A DNA stretch of 64,000 bases from Gnetum montanum (GCA_015680685.1 MNCI01002172.1:35389-99388), one strand, 5' to 3'. Shown: positions 11,858 to 24,611, counted from the stretch's first letter. Notes: generated by a model not told the origin, from the sequence alone. A program made the numbers and translations.

Positions 11858-12753
11858 TGATAAAATCATTATAAGTCATTGATGTGATATCATACCTATG
11901 ATATCATAACTCTGCTTACATCATCGTAGATACAATGTAGTGGGTTCTAGTTTGCACTATAAATACCAACCCACCATCACATCAAAGAAACAACTTTTAT
12001 CTAACACTTAGCTAAATTCTTTCAGTTTATTTTTGTGACTTAGAGTTAGAAGTGAATGCCTGTAGTATGGTGTTTAACTACTGTATGGAGTCTTTATTTG
12101 AGTGGATTGTTCCTAGACACAGTCAATGACTAGCAATAAATATTGAGATTTTTTCTCACCATTGCAACATCTCACTTAACTTAATTTTACTTTTCTATAT
12201 CATTTACACTTAATTTTAGTTTTCTATGTCATTTACAATGGCTAAGTCATTTAATTTTGTGAATTCATTTACTTTCCTAATGTTTATTAGTAAGGTAGAA
12301 TAAGTACAACTAGTTTCAAGCATAAACTATAATTATTTAGTAATCTAATAGTAACTTTGCTTGATTCTCTTAGTAGTAAAGTTACTTGATAACCCTAGTA
12401 ATGGTTATATGAGCCCATGATGTGTATGATAATCCATGAAAGGATATTTGTCATCCATAGGCTAGAATAGCTTTCTACTTCCAATACACATAGACTTAAA
12501 TTTTTATAACCACATTTACATCATGTTCATACTTAGATCTAATTCGAGCCAAACAACATCACCATATCATATGTCTCACTAAGAGTTAAACCATACAAAT
12601 TGTGCTTTACTAACTTGAAGTCGTAAGATAGCAATTGCGAATTGAACATCAACTACTAGTGAATCTACATTGACTATCCATAAATTACAATTAGGTCGCA
12701 CATGTACACTCATGACTTGTATGGTGGAGTGTTGGAATACCCACCACTCATCA
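11858..12753 (+). repeat. 3' LTR of element F
   Basis: This 896-bp LTR starts just after the purine tract and ends ACTCATCA (12746-12753). The near-palindrome GATATCATACCTATGATATC is at 11886-11905, the TATA box TATAAATA at 11958-11965, and a block resembling 'ttacttgataaccctagtaatgg' matches the shared LTR core. It is clearly diverged from the others but has the same architecture, which ties the coiled-coil cargo of F to this LTR family. Confidence 0.85.
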
Positions 12754-14370
12754 AATAGGCAAGGAAGCATACCTCAGAGATACAAACCACAACCAAATAC
12801 AATAGCAATACAAATACATGGCACATGAAATACTTTCTAAATATATGGCTTACAATAGACATATAAAATGCCATTGGATGCCTCATCATTCCCCATGACT
12901 AAGTAAGGCTAGTCCCATATCTTTAAAACCTTATATAAGCAAGGACTAGACACATGACAAGGTTAATGTAAAGGAATCACAAATGATAATATAGACCATG
13001 ACAATGTTACAATACATGCCAACTGACTAAGAAGTAATTTGACATAAAGAAAAATAAATAAAGAAATTCATTTAAAAATTCTCTCTAAAAGAAACATTTA
13101 TATCCTTCAAAGTTTAATTTATTTATCATACTATAAAACTTAAAAAATAAATATTAGTCAATATAAACTATTTCTTATTTATTTACACTATTTTAACTAT
13201 GAAAAAAACTAATTTTACCTTTAAATAATGTTAATTAACTTTATGGTGAGTTTAATGCCATTGTTTGTTCTTGGTTAATATGATAAAAATTGGATGTGTG
13301 ACATTTGTGTGTTATACAAAAATAGTATCAAATCATTTGAATATATGAAGGATGGAAAGAAAGGGTAAACTTTTCAAATAATGATGTTCATGCACCATTC
13401 TTAATTTTTCATGTCCATGTTATTTATAGTTTATCTAAACATTAATACCTACAAATTGATATTTTCTATTGGAATTCATTATGCAATCTATAGTCTACAA
13501 TGAAGATGTGCAACTAGCAAATGATAATTTATATGTAAGCAATATGTATTGCATTCATGGAGAAAAAATTCAAAGAAAAAAAATTCAAAATGTAATTTTA
13601 AAAATGCAATAATGAAATAGAATTAAATAGACTATCCAAAATTCAAGAAATAGATCAAATGGTGAAGGAAATTCTAAATTAGAAGTATAATTTTATAAAG
13701 CTCATAAATCTAGACTCTTGTATAAACTCTTAGCGCAAAATAGATTTCTTTAAATTACTAATTTTTTAGAAATTTTTTTTACTTATTTTATAACTAAATT
13801 TTGTTTTTTTACACTTCCAAATATAATTGTAATAGTAGCAATAATAAGTGCAATCAATACATTAAAGAGAGACTGAAGTGATCAATAGATTAAAATGAGA
13901 TAATTAGAAATATTAGATTCAACATAAGAAAATAGTACTTATTTTATCAAAATATGCATATGTTAGAGTAAAATAACTTTAAAGTTATATTTCTATTATG
14001 ATTGAGCCTATAATTGTAAAACTGTGGAAACATTTAATAATTGTGGAGGAGGAAAAGCTTCATGAAGTTATTGAATATGGAACAACATCACATCTAGTTA
14101 TAATGCTTTCAAGTGTCTATGTAAAGGACCTCTTTTGGGGAAAAGTGTAATCACATTTCATGGTAGTGATGTTATCATCAATTTAAAAATTCTAAATGTA
14201 AAGAAATTAAAAGAATAGTGAGTAATTTTACATTTTTTTAATAGAATAAATAATTATTAAAATTTACCAAAACTTATTTTACAGTATAGGTATGCAAGCA
14301 TAATGAATCGAAGAAAAGCACATTGATATCTTTATATCCATTAGCTTGTGAAAAGAAACACACTACATAA

Positions 14371-14425
14371 CGTCAACTTACTCAAATAGTTCATATTACG
14401 TCAACTTACTCAAATAGTTCATATT
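14371..14425. repeat. Tandem duplication, two units of about 28 bp
   Basis: The unit beginning cgtcaacttactcaaatag occurs at 14371-14398 and again at 14399-14425 without interruption and without differences except at the last base. This is probably a recent slippage or fill-in event in non-coding DNA. Confidence 0.9.
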
Positions 14426-14620
14426 GGTAATGTATGTTTAGGCATAGAAAAAATAAAAAATTATTTATTTTTTATAAATTATATAACAAATATGATTGAA
14501 ATAATTTTTTAGGTTAATTTTATTATAGTTGCTTTTATGATATGAAATTCATGATATATGGATTGTTGAAGATGTAGATGATATGTTCAAAATTTAAAAG
14601 AAAAAGAATAATACAATACC

Positions 14621-14680
14621 ATACATCATCATCATCCTAGCCTTGTTCCAACAAAATGGGGTCAACCACATGAATTCTTT
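14621..14680 (+). repeat. Possible SINE-type dispersed motif
   Basis: The segment runs (cat)4-5, then 'cctagccttgttccaac', 'aaaatggggtcaaccacatgaattc'. From memory it resembles a motif scattered through many plant genomes ('..caactaaatggggtcggctacatg..'), here with CG changed to CA. No A/B boxes or target duplication could be assigned. Confidence 0.35.
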
Positions 14681-15029
14681 TTTGATACAAAACCATACAT
14701 ACAACAAGAATAGAATAATTGAAATAACAGAAAGGGATATTAATTGTGTAATTAGATCCATCTTCAACTAACTATTATATTTATCAACTTAACTTTCTAA
14801 CTTTTTTTCCACTCCTATTATGTTAAACAAATCTCTATTACCCAAAACCACAATACTGATTCTAGTAAGAAAAGTCTCTTAAGGATCAATAGATAAGCAC
14901 TTTTTCTTGCTCTTACAAATAAAGGGTAAAAATTTGTTATAGAAAGGTATAATATATTACTTCTTCAAATAAAACTCTAGTCAATTCAAAAATGAAAATA
15001 ATGAGAGAATTTGGTTCTATTTACATAGA

Positions 15030-15895
15030 TGGATGAGAGAGAAAGTGGAATGGAGTTCTCGATTAAGATCACATGGAGAAAGGGTCTTAGTTAGAGGGAA
15101 CCTTCAAGCATGGGTAACATGTCTTTCTAGTCCCATAACTAGTGCTTATAGCCTGTTTATTTTTTCTAAGGGGTGTGCTTTAAACTCCCATCATGTTTTT
15201 TTTTTTTCTGAAATGGGAACCACACCATGCAAAGACTTATTCAAATTCTTGTTATTGGTTGACAAGGAATAGTAAGAAATCGATGAAAACACACATGCAC
15301 CCAAGTAAGAAGAAGGGCACAAAGAGTACTGAGTCCCCTATAAGTCATACCTTATTCAAACCTTTGAATCCTTTCCAAGTCCAAAAACTACGAAGGTCAC
15401 AATTTTTTAAAGTTTTATTAATGAAAAGGGACCTCATACTTTAAGAACAAGGAAAATCATAAAGTCTGTGGTTGGATGGATGTCATGGGCTCATTGCCTA
15501 TTTCATGAAAAAGAAACCATGTCCTAGTTATTAGAAACAAATTCAAAGCTAGTATCTAGACACCAACAATCAAATAACCAAATAGCACATGCCCACTTCA
15601 AATAAACCACATTATACCCAATTAACAATAAGGCACATTATTGTTAAAAAAAAATAAGAAAATCATACCAAAATAAAGAAGAATATACAAGAAATTGTAA
15701 AATATTTAAGGAAAATAAAATGTGCTAATGATGTTGTAAAATAAAAAATTGGAAAAAATTAATAATGTGAAAATGAAAAGATGCAAGATAAAGAAGGCGT
15801 AAAACAAAAATTTGTAAAAATAAAAAGGTGTAAAAAAAAAAGATAAAAAACTAAGGAGTCACTTATATAGTTAGCATGGATGGCCATCACCCCCA
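15030..15895 (-). other. 3' non-coding tail of element H
   Basis: This is homologous to the pol-proximal part of the 3' tails of A (about 1240-1985) and B (about 60160-60870). Shared landmarks are 'gaaccacaccatgcaaagac' near 15217, 'cctttgaatcctttccaagtc' near 15361 and the A-rich block 'tgtaaaacaaaaat..' ending at the purine tract 15889-15900. No coding potential is evident. Its presence in H shows that the tail belongs to the parental element and was not gained by A and B. Confidence 0.65.
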
Positions 15896-15899
15896 TGAC

Positions 15900-17060
15900 T
15901 ATGTTGAAAGGAGGAGATCCAAAAGATTGAATGTGGTTGTCCATCTGAAGAGGTGTTGCAAATACTAGCTTCCTTACGCTCATGGAAAGGTTTTATTTGT
16001 TGCATATTAACCATTTTTTTTTTGGTCTAGGCAATTAGGTTTGTAGATTAACATGGCCCCAGAAGGAAAGGTTTCATGAATTCTATAAGGCGCTTTCCAC
16101 AACATCTAAAATTTGGTTTGTCGAGGTATGTGCATGGGGTTCCAGTAGAGAACTTTATCTCAAGGTTGGAATTTTACTTTCCTTATTCTAAGGTCATGTG
16201 TTTTTTGTTAAATGCCTTGTGCAACTCATTAGATGATAGGGCCATTAATTAGTTTTCATTTAGCAAGTTAAGATTCATTAATCTTTCTTTTTATGCTAGA
16301 CTTAAGTCAAGGTCAGGGTCATAGGTTGTTGAAAGTGTACGGAGCTTGGATTAAATAGGAAGAGTTGGCAATTTTTCATACATGAGCTCAAAGGGAGAGT
16401 AGCCTATAGAAAGCTTTTAGGTGAAGCAATAAGCCCAGAGGGCATCGTTGAGTTTCATGCTCCAATCCCTCCTATATTTTCTAACTATTATTGTTAAGAT
16501 CTTAGTGATTTTCCTATTTGTAACGTCAGCTTGACCATTAGCTTGGGGATGATAAGGTGTTGGTAATTTATGCCCAACCCCCAAACATTCCATAAGCTTC
16601 TGAAAGGTAGTGACTACAAAGTGGGTTCCATTATTAGAAACTAGTGCATGTGGTACACCAAACCTATTTACAACATTTTTTTGTACAAAATTAGCAGTAA
16701 AAGATGTATAGTCGGTGATGGCTATTGCTTTTTTCCATTTCATACAATAGTCAATAGTGACTATGATGTACGCCTTTCCATTTAACATAGGTGTGATGGA
16801 ACCCATGAAGTCAATGCCCCAAATGTCAAAGGGTTCCAATGGTTGGATCCATTGTTTGGTCATTCCACCATCATGTTGGCAACATTCACAAGAATAAAAA
16901 AATTGGTGAGCATCCCTAAAAGGTGTTGGCCAATAATACCCTACCTTCAAGATCTTAATGGCCATGCATCTCCAAGCATAGTGGCCCCACAAGGATCCTC
17001 ATGAGCATCCTGGAGAACACACAGTTGATCAACATCAAGGATGTACCAAGGAACTAGGCC
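15900..17060 (-). pseudogene. Element H: integrase
   Basis: This is the DNA-joining enzyme that would insert the element cDNA into nuclear DNA. The open core is 16992-16417 (191 codons). An N-terminal zinc-binding remnant ends in YSCECCQHDGG. The catalytic core follows with WGIDFMG (first Asp present), then LVSNNGTHF, where the family has SDNG, so the second catalytic Asp is Asn (near 16632-16638), and then NGQADVTNR, where the catalytic Glu is Asp (16525-16527). Two of the three catalytic residues are thus altered. The C-terminal part (15984-16416) is broken by stops. The coding end is near the purine tract at 15889. Confidence 0.85.
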
Positions 17061-17640
17061 ATTGGCGCACACCTTGTAGAGGTTCCTATTGATCTCCATG
17101 AAGCATTTCACCTAGTGAAGAAACTATTGTTTCTTCCAGTGGTCCAACTCTTGTGGCATCTCTTGAGTGAGAAGATAGGTGAGAATGCCATCGTACCATT
17201 TAGGCTCAGTGGGCAATTATTTAGTTATAGCCCCAATAAAGAGGAGTTCATTAGGAAACTAATCAAACAGTGGGATTTTCTCTTTGTTGTCCCATTGTAA
17301 TTGAGACAAATGATCAATGGTCACATTCTCAATTTTCTTTCAATCTACCATCATAAGATCAAACTCCTGCAAGATCACCAACCATCGTATGACATGTAGG
17401 CTCATCATTAGCATCTTCATCAAGAAGCAAATTACATTGTGATTCATGTACAAAAACACTTTGTATTCAAGCACATAGTGCCTGAATTTCTCTAAGGCAA
17501 GCACCACTGCCATCAATTCCTTTTCTATGGTGGTGTAGTTTGGTTGTGCATCCACAATGCTTTGACTTGCATAGTGGATGTAATATCGACGTTTCTTGTC
17601 ATCCAACTATGTAAGAATAGCCCTCCAAGGCATAATTTGA
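17061..17640 (-). pseudogene. Element H: RNase H
   Basis: The RNase H domain degrades the RNA strand during reverse transcription. The open part is 17606-17340 (88 codons), with YASQSIVDAQPNYTTIEKEL, ALEKFRHY and the segment FLYMNHNVI. Active relatives have T/S-D-H at this last site, so a catalytic Asp has become Asn (near 17441). The segment ends in the conserved IRWLVILQEFDL. The stretch 17061-17330 that joins it to integrase holds only short frames. Confidence 0.8.
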
Positions 17641-18560
17641 TACATCCTTCATGATATGAAATGGTCTGAACCAGTCGAGTGCTTATAGAATTAGAGTTTC
17701 CACAAGTTTCTCCTTTACTTGTTGAAATGCATTTTCACATTCCTTGGTCTAAAACAATGGAGCATCTTTCTTTGTTAGCTTGACCAACAATTTTGCAATA
17801 TTAGAGAAATTCTCTATAAATTTTCAATAGTAACCAGTGTGTCCAAGAAATGACTAGACATCTTTTATAATTTTTTTTATAGGTAATTCCTTTGATGACC
17901 CTAATCTTTTCAAGGTTGATCCCAATCCCATCTTGTGAGATTTTGTGCCCTAATACAATGCCTTCCTAGACCATCAAATGGCTCCATCTTTTGAGCACTT
18001 GCTCAAGATGGTCAAAGGTTTGATCAAATGTAGTCCCATAGGTGGAGAGGTCATTCATGAAGACTTCCACCCTACTACTGATCTACTACTAAAAAATACT
18101 TAAGACTAGGTGTTGGAATGTGGCTAGGGCATTACATAGGCCAAATGGCATCTTTCGATATGAAAAATTCCCCCAAGGACTTTTAAATGTCATTTTGGCC
18201 TAATCCTTTCATGTAATCTAGATTTCGTTATAGTCACTATAACAATCCAAAAAACTATAATAGTAATGCCCAAATATAGTGTCCAACACCTGATCCACAA
18301 ATGATAATAAAAAGTGATCTTTGAATGTTGTCATATTCAACAACTGAAAATCGATGTAGACCTGCCACTTGCCACCTTTCTTTGGCATAATCATGAGTGT
18401 GCTAACCCACTTACTATCTATAATGGGATAGATAAACCCCACCTTGAGGAGTTGTTCGATTTCTTCTTTGACAATCTACTTCAATTTGAGATTTAACCGT
18501 CACTATGGCTACGTCTTTAGCTTCATGGCTAGATCAGTGTCAATATAATGCTAGCATATC
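17641..18560 (-). pseudogene. Element H: reverse transcriptase
   Basis: The N-terminal fingers/palm part is open from 18442 to 18218 (SKWVSTLMIMPKKGGKWQV, DHFLLSFVDQVLD and a YYSFLDCYSDYN palm strand with its first Asp). The catalytic motif is at 18050-18061 and reads FMND, whereas the P copy reads FMDD. One metal-binding Asp is therefore lost by a G-to-A change. The thumb/connection is traceable to about 17650 but carries stops. It is inactive as it stands. Domain order PR-RT-RH-INT is that of Ty3/gypsy, not Ty1/copia. Confidence 0.85.
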
Positions 18561-19640
18561 CTAGGATCAATCCCTTTGAGTTTATGATATGACCAAGTAA
18601 AGGTTATTGACCATTTATTAACTACATTTAGTAGCATCTATTTTTGTTCAAAAGTAAGATTTGCATTGATTATTATTGGCTTTCCATTTTTCAAGAATGC
18701 ATATTCCATGCCAGTAGGTATATTTTTTAATTCAAGGGGCTCTTCCTTAAAATTTTTAGGAATTTCTAACTCCCCCAATAGGTATCATCATTTTCATTAT
18801 CAGAGATTTGGTGATAAACTTTCCCCAGTTCATCCATGCTTTCTACGTAGGCAGGCACATGTTAGACTCTTAGCAGGTTCCATGCAAAGTGTTCTACTTT
18901 CAAGATTAGTTATCAACCATTGGGTGCCATCCTATTTTATGGCTACTATGTATAAGAACCTTTGAATTTTAGATATATTAGCACACTGACTGCATGCTCT
19001 AATAGATACAATGTTAACGACCCATAGTTTCTGCACACAATTGCATATTGTATCATTATATGTGATGCATGGAACTTTCTTCCTCTTAATATTTTTAAAT
19101 GTATTTTCTTTAGAGATTTTAAGGGAAAGATCTCAAATCCCCAATCATGCATCAATAATGCTCAAATAAGCCATTCCCATGATGATTGGGAAGTCCCCCT
19201 TGCAATTGTCCACTCAGATCACCAGGAAATCAGTGAGGTAGGAACATCTATAAATGGTGGTCACAATGTCCTCCACTAGTCCTAAGAAAATAATACTAGA
19301 CTGATCAGTAAACTCGAGATAGATGTTGCTCTTCTTGAGTGGAGGCAAGCTCCAAGCCTTATACATCTCATGGAAAATCATATTAAAATTAGAACTTGAA
19401 TGTAGAAGAGCCTTTCAAGGCTCATTCTTAACAATTTAAAGGTAAATGAGGGGACTTCAAGGATCAAAAAATTTTATGAAAAGGTGACTAGCCTTTATCC
19501 AATCAGTTACTACATGAGTTAACATGATGGTATGCACTTTGGGAGGTGTTTGGTTTAAAGGGGACTTGAATGGATTAGATGTAGAGGGAGATGGAGAAGT
19601 AGGATTTCCAACCACAAGTGTATCTAAGGGTTTAGTTGGA
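18561..19640 (-). pseudogene. Element H: protease and linker to RT
   Basis: The linker (about 18561-18960) matches the C segment around 41560-41950 (FKQEPLELKPLPTGLEY in C). The protease runs from about 19480 to 19050. Its active site near 19390-19410 reads LLHSSS instead of LLDSGS, so the catalytic Asp and the Gly are both lost. The C-terminal part, corresponding to MGMAYLSIIDA, is readable at 19190-19140. Frame breaks are frequent. The region 18740-18790 is where the deletion in A and B begins. Confidence 0.7.
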
Positions 19641-22080
19641 CTATTAGATTAGAAGAAAGGTCTCTTTCATGATATAGTTTCTGAACCACTCAGCTGAGAA
19701 GCTAGCTATAAGTTAACAGCCCTCATTGTGTTACATTATTATGACTAAGGTGAAATTTGTCCTTGCATTTACAGAGCAAGCGATAACTAGGTTGAAGGTG
19801 GAGGAACATATGCAGAAGGATGAGAAGAGTAATATGGATGTGGGGTTTTCCCTCTAGTAGATGGAAAATGAGTTCTGTAATACTTTGGAGGGTAGTAGTG
19901 ATGTTGGAAGGTGGCATGGCTAGAAGCATCATGTGGAGAAATAGGTTGTTGAACATAGTATCCATATGGATTTGGTTGCCTATAAGGGTACTATTGCCTT
20001 GGTGGTGGCATCCCCCATAATTATGCATGTTGCCACTACTAGTACTACTCATATAGTTGTGGTGGAGCTCCACTTGGATAGTAGGCTTGTTGGTGGAATT
20101 GCTTTGAGGATAAGGTAATCTTCTAGGTTCTTGCCTTCTTACCAATTTAGGATTCAAAATATACACACTAGACCCTTGCAAGTGTGACATGATAGGGTAA
20201 CATCCTTTAGGATGTTCGTATTGGTAGATGTTACACCCACCATCATCACCTAATTCTATCTCTACAACTTCTTCTACTACAACAACTTTTCCCTTACCCT
20301 TTTGGTAGGCACGTTTCGCTTCTTTCTACCTCCTACAATCATGATTACTACTATACTCTCTTAATGCTTCTACAATGTTTAGAGCAATTTGAAATTTTTC
20401 ATTTAATAAATCCCAAATTTTATCTACCTTGGCCAAAATTTCAAACATATGTTTTTGGATCAACAAGATCTTTTTGTTCACCACCTCATTAAGTGGTGAC
20501 TCCTCCTCACCATTACAAAATTAGACCTCCTTGTTTCTGATGAAAGGATTCTTATTATATTCTTCTACACTTTCTCATTTCCTCAACTCACCTTCTTCCT
20601 TTGTTACCTATTCAATCAATCTTTGAATTTGATGGGCTCTTTGTTCTGACAATCTCCCTTGGAAATAGACTCCAAGAGTTCTTCTCATTACTAATGAAAT
20701 CCCATCTATGATATGGTGAAGTTTTTCTTGTTAAGAACAACCATGGCTAGGACATCTGTGCAACAGAGAATAGTATTAGCCCATGGTTGCATCCAAGGGT
20801 TCATGCATCCCTTATTTCTATCCTTGGATCTACCTCCTCAAGTTGGACAATTGGGAGTATGTATGATATTTTTCATTGAATAATTCAAGCATTGTACACC
20901 ACTATCTAATAGATTTCAATTCTAGGGACTAGTACCAACTCTCTACTTCCTTAATGAGTATCCTTGGAAATAGCTTAAGCTTTTGCCAATTTTTCTCCAC
21001 ATTTTGTAAGGCACATGCATCATGAAAGCCATGAAGATGATTCTATAGATCTAAGTTATATCCCCCTTAAACTTGAGGATATTGTTCATGTCTAGCCTCT
21101 TGATTTAGCTATCCTTTATGTGCCTTGTAGGAATTCTCATTGCCTCTATGATGTTTAGCATGCTTCAAGTGGCAAGAAAAGGCTCATTATAAGCATGGCC
21201 CCTGTGGTGGCCATGGTGCCTATGATGCCTTATGCTATCACTTCTTTTATGATGATGAACCATCCTTAAATTCATGTGCCCCTAATCTTGACTTGTCTGA
21301 TGCACCTTATGATCATTTTGGTTTCATCAGTCATCTCCATCATGATCATGCCCTTTGTAGTTGTGTTTAGAGATAGAAGAAGATGATGATGATGACAAAG
21401 GTGAAGAGGAAGGAGGATTAGCACCACCATGGTTCCTACTACCCCCTCTTTGATGGTCACACCCACAATCACAATCATGATGCTTATCCTCATCCTTGCC
21501 ATGATCCTTCTCTCCATATCCCTTTTGATCATGAGATTCATTCTTACTAGAGCCAGGATTGTGGATAGTATACTACAAGTTCTAGTTTTGGCCTTCTTGG
21601 AAAAATTCAAAGAGAGGAGTGTCATTGAATGGAGAGCCCTCAAAGAAGAATCCCTTACCATATATTTTGTATAGTAGGAATGAGAATCCATCAGACCATT
21701 TTCCCTTCATACTTTCATAACACTTCTCTTGCTATTGATCCCTTTTACATTGTGCATCTATGGGATGGTACTCCTTGGTGTCACTATACTGCACAACATA
21801 TTCAAAATTAAGTCCTTGCAATTCTAACCTCATAGGAATGCGTTGGAGCATTACAAGAATAGATCGATCAAGTAGCAACATAATGTTTTCCTCTAGGTTC
21901 CTCCACTGCATCTATTCATCTTGATGTAGGACGAAGGTAAAATTTGGCACATACTCATCGAGATGAGCATATACCACCCTGTATTAGTGGGGCACTTGTT
22001 GATTTGTTTGTTCAACTCTTTACTGATTGGATGTTCACTCAAACTTATATGGAGAATCACTTGTGATAAGAAGAAGACAT
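19641..22080 (-). pseudogene. Element H: gag
   Basis: Gag remnant with the start ATG at 22080, about 146 nt from the PBS. The C-terminal part (about 20190-19723) contains MSHLQGSSVYILNPKL, preceded by a zinc-knuckle relic of the form CNIYQYEHPKGC near 20200-20240. The middle portion includes the His/Asp-rich segment and, in shifted frames, the 139-codon Met-rich piece at 21691-21272, which is an out-of-frame reading of it. Very broken; identity rests on co-linearity with gag of A, B and C. Confidence 0.7.
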
Positions 22081-22226
22081 TTTGGGATTAGAAAAAATTA
22101 AAACTTAGTGTGCTTTATTATAATTGTTCTTGTTATTTTGGCATATGATGTGACCTTAAGGTTTGTTCTAATGATGTTAAATGGTTTTCACTAAGTTTCT
22201 AGATAGCGCACGTATCACACAAAAGG

Positions 22227-22244
22227 TCCCTGGAAATGACGCCA
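22227..22244 (-). other. Primer-binding site of element H (tRNA-Asp type)
   Basis: On the minus strand TGGCGTCATTTCCAGGGA, one base inside the LTR start at 22246. It matches 14 of 18 bases of the tRNA-Asp-type site TGGCGCCGTTGCCGGGGA; three of the four differences are transitions. Confidence 0.8.
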
Positions 22245-22245
22245 A

Positions 22246-23083
22246 TGATGAGCAGCGAATACCCCTATGCTTAACCACACAAATCACAAGCATTCACGTG
22301 CAATCCAATTGAATTCCATAGACCTTAAGTCTTCAAGTACATTGGTTCTAGGAAGTGAAATGTAATCATTACAATTACTATCTTCCTAGTTACACTTATA
22401 AAATGCAAAGGTATGGTTAAGTGCCACTGAGGCATCTAATTTTTATCATTTTTATGTTCTTGGTGCTTAAAATAAAGGAATGAATTAATTTTTAATGGAT
22501 AATTTAATCTAACGAATTAATCTCTAACTAATCTTAACATAAGTATCCAATTCCACTTTTTGTACACATCCTGAACACATACAACGCTGCTAGGTTACCA
22601 AATGTTAAGTGTTATTAGGATTACCAAGTGTCATGCGCATGCTCAAAGTAGTAATACTTATGTGCTCAATTAATTGCTATTTAACTTAGCTAACTTAACT
22701 TAGCTTAATCTATCTTAATTGATTAGAAGCATTAAATAAAATTGCATAAAACATTAAATGCATGAATAAAATATTTAATCTAGCCAAGGTGCTACATGGT
22801 TTATCAGAAAGCTTGTCTTTATTGCTGCATACACTACCGTGCCTAGGTACAACAGTGCTCAAATAAAGATCTATACACTCAATAACTTCTACTACGGGCA
22901 CTTTGGAAAATATTCTAACTCTGGAGAAAGGAAACAAAAAGAGCTCTACTATGTTATGAGAAAAACTTCTTTAAACCGTGTGGCCAAGCGCTATATTTAT
23001 AGGCTAGCATATATCACACGATATCATATATCCAACATCATTTCTTGGCCCCTGATATTGGGTATCTGATATCAAGACTCAAG
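22246..23083 (-). repeat. 5' LTR of element H
   Basis: This LTR of about 838 bp begins TGATGAGCAGCG at 22246 and is fixed by the PBS. The outer edge is placed near 'gactcaag' (23083). It contains the shared 'aggattaccaagtgtcatgcgcatgctcaaag' core, a minus-strand TATA box (22994-23001) and GATATC-type inverted repeats (23018-23072). It would have been the promoter of the most complete element in the window. Confidence 0.85.
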
Positions 23084-23089
23084 TATGCT

Positions 23090-23586
23090 ATCAGAGCATA
23101 ACAAAATACACTTCATCATAAGACATATAAGAAGTAGGGTTAAGATAATATGAATTAACAAAGGAAAAATAGGATGCTCTCCCTAGGTGTATTATATTTG
23201 CAAATAATATTTTATTGATGGATACATCTCAAGAAAATATTACTTCTAAAATAAAAAAGCACAGACATGCTCTAAAATCAAAAGACTTAGAAATTAGTAG
23301 GAAAAAAATTTATAAAATGTAATTTTAATAAAAACCCAAACAATGATGAAATAGAAAGAACAATTCAAGGTAAAGAAGTCATTTACTATAAACAATGCTT
23401 CTACCTAGGATCAATTCTTTTCAGACATGGGATAATATAATGTTAATTGGGAAGACAAAAATCAGCATTTTATCTCTTGGTTATCTAAGACATCCAACTA
23501 GTTTTAAGTTCACTAAATTTGACTGGATCATGTATGAACACTTATGATTCATATAGTTGGACATAAGTCTACTTTATCTCTCATCA
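23090..23586 (+). repeat. LTR fragment of element M
   Basis: The last 150 bp match LTR ends: 'gggaagacaaa', 'tgactggatcatgtatgaac', 'tgattcatatagttg' and the terminal CTCTCATCA at 23578-23586. A PBS follows immediately. The upstream part (23090-23430) is only weakly similar and may be LTR or unrelated AT-rich DNA, so the start is uncertain. Confidence 0.6.
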
Positions 23587-23587
23587 T

Positions 23588-23605
23588 TAGCATTGTTGCC
23601 AGGGA
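23588..23605 (+). other. Primer-binding site of element M
   Basis: TAGCATTGTTGCCAGGGA matches the tRNA-Asp-type site at 13 of 18 positions. All five differences are C/T or G/A transitions. Confidence 0.65.
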
Positions 23606-23659
23606 TTTGGTGCTAGAATTTTAGATAGCTAGGATTATTCAAGGATCATTGTTAGAATA

Positions 23660-24600
23660 TTTTATTCTATAGCACACTTACAACCTAATTATAGGACAAA
23701 TTCCTCACCTATTGATGATTTAACTAGAGTGTGTGATAGAACTACAAGGAGTAAGGATGGTATGCCTCAACAAATAAAAGTAGTATACAAACTTTCTAAT
23801 CTCTAATCTAGACTTTACCTTCATACTTTACCAAGATGAATAAATGCAATGGAAAGAATTAAGTATTACATTATGTTTCCACCTAATCGATTAATGTCAT
23901 CAATGCTCATGGTAGTATTGATGAGACTAGGGCTTAAAGCAATAGCCCCGAACTATAAAGTAGTTGATGAAATCTCCAAAGATTATAAATTCCAAATTCC
24001 AATTATGCAAAGATTGCTTCATGGAGTCTTGTTAGAAGGCTTTGAAAGAAAAGGAGGCTTTCATTCATCTAACATTGCAATCCAAAAACAAGGATATTGA
24101 TTACTAATTGGGAAAATATCAATATTACAATCCTCCAAACCTCAAGGGAGATGACTCTAATCATTCTTCGTTAAGCTTAGCCTTGGCAAGCAACTAAGGT
24201 AGGGGAAGAATAAGACCTATGACAAGGAGGATCTTCAAGCTAAGGTCTTTTAATAGATAGTCAAGAGAACATGAAAAAAGATCATAGAAGGAGAGTAAGT
24301 TGACATAACTCTTCCAATTCTTCACCCTCATCCTCATCGTCAAGCTCTAATGAGGTTGAATGTGGCTAAGGAAGAAGGGGAAATCATCACAAGCAGGGTG
24401 GAGATGATAAAGTAACCATTGCTACGATGGTAGAAGGGAATTTAGACAAGAATAAGAAGATGGACACCATCATGAAGGGAGGTGAAGTAGGCAACACCAA
24501 GAAAGACATGAGCATGATAGGACCCATGAAGATTAGGATGATTATGATGAACCACTACTTACCACAAGAAGTATGATAAATATCTAGCAAGTAGTTTATA
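23660..24600 (+). pseudogene. Element M: 5' half of gag
   Basis: The region parallels element C 38326-39240. 'YLHTLPR..INAMERIKYYIMFPPNRLMSS' (in part open at 23849-24100) corresponds to 'YTHPNEY..HNIVLPPNRSVPN' in C. An Asn/Ser/His-rich tract and the 'MNHYLPQEV' end near 24550-24578 correspond to 'MKNPYSQLEEC' in C. The open frame of 83 codons is interrupted on both sides. The gag then stops abruptly at the LTR beginning at 24612; the second half of gag and everything beyond are missing. Confidence 0.6.
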
Positions 24601-24611
24601 TTCCTACTAGG

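Larger units (their letters stand above)
12754..15029. other. AT-rich sequence without recognisable genes
   Basis: Very A/T-rich with no open frame of interest. Near 12870-12893 'cctcatcattccccatgact' looks like the outer edge and purine tract of a minus-oriented LTR of the same family, so 12754-12886 may be a short LTR scrap. An exact 28-bp tandem duplication and a SINE-like motif are listed separately. This is where the 3' LTR of element H would be expected; I do not find it, and no env-like reading frame is visible either. Confidence 0.45.

Noticed and set aside
12754-15029. 3' LTR of element H expected here
   Set aside because: Only a short edge-like piece (12870-12893) was found; no TGATGAG start with the shared LTR core in minus orientation, so it was not called.
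21272-21691. 139-codon Met/Ile-rich minus-strand frame
   Set aside because: It is an out-of-frame reading of the gag His/Asp/Ser-rich tract; the same alternative frame appears in A (4803-4423), C (38947-39243) and B (63756-63502).
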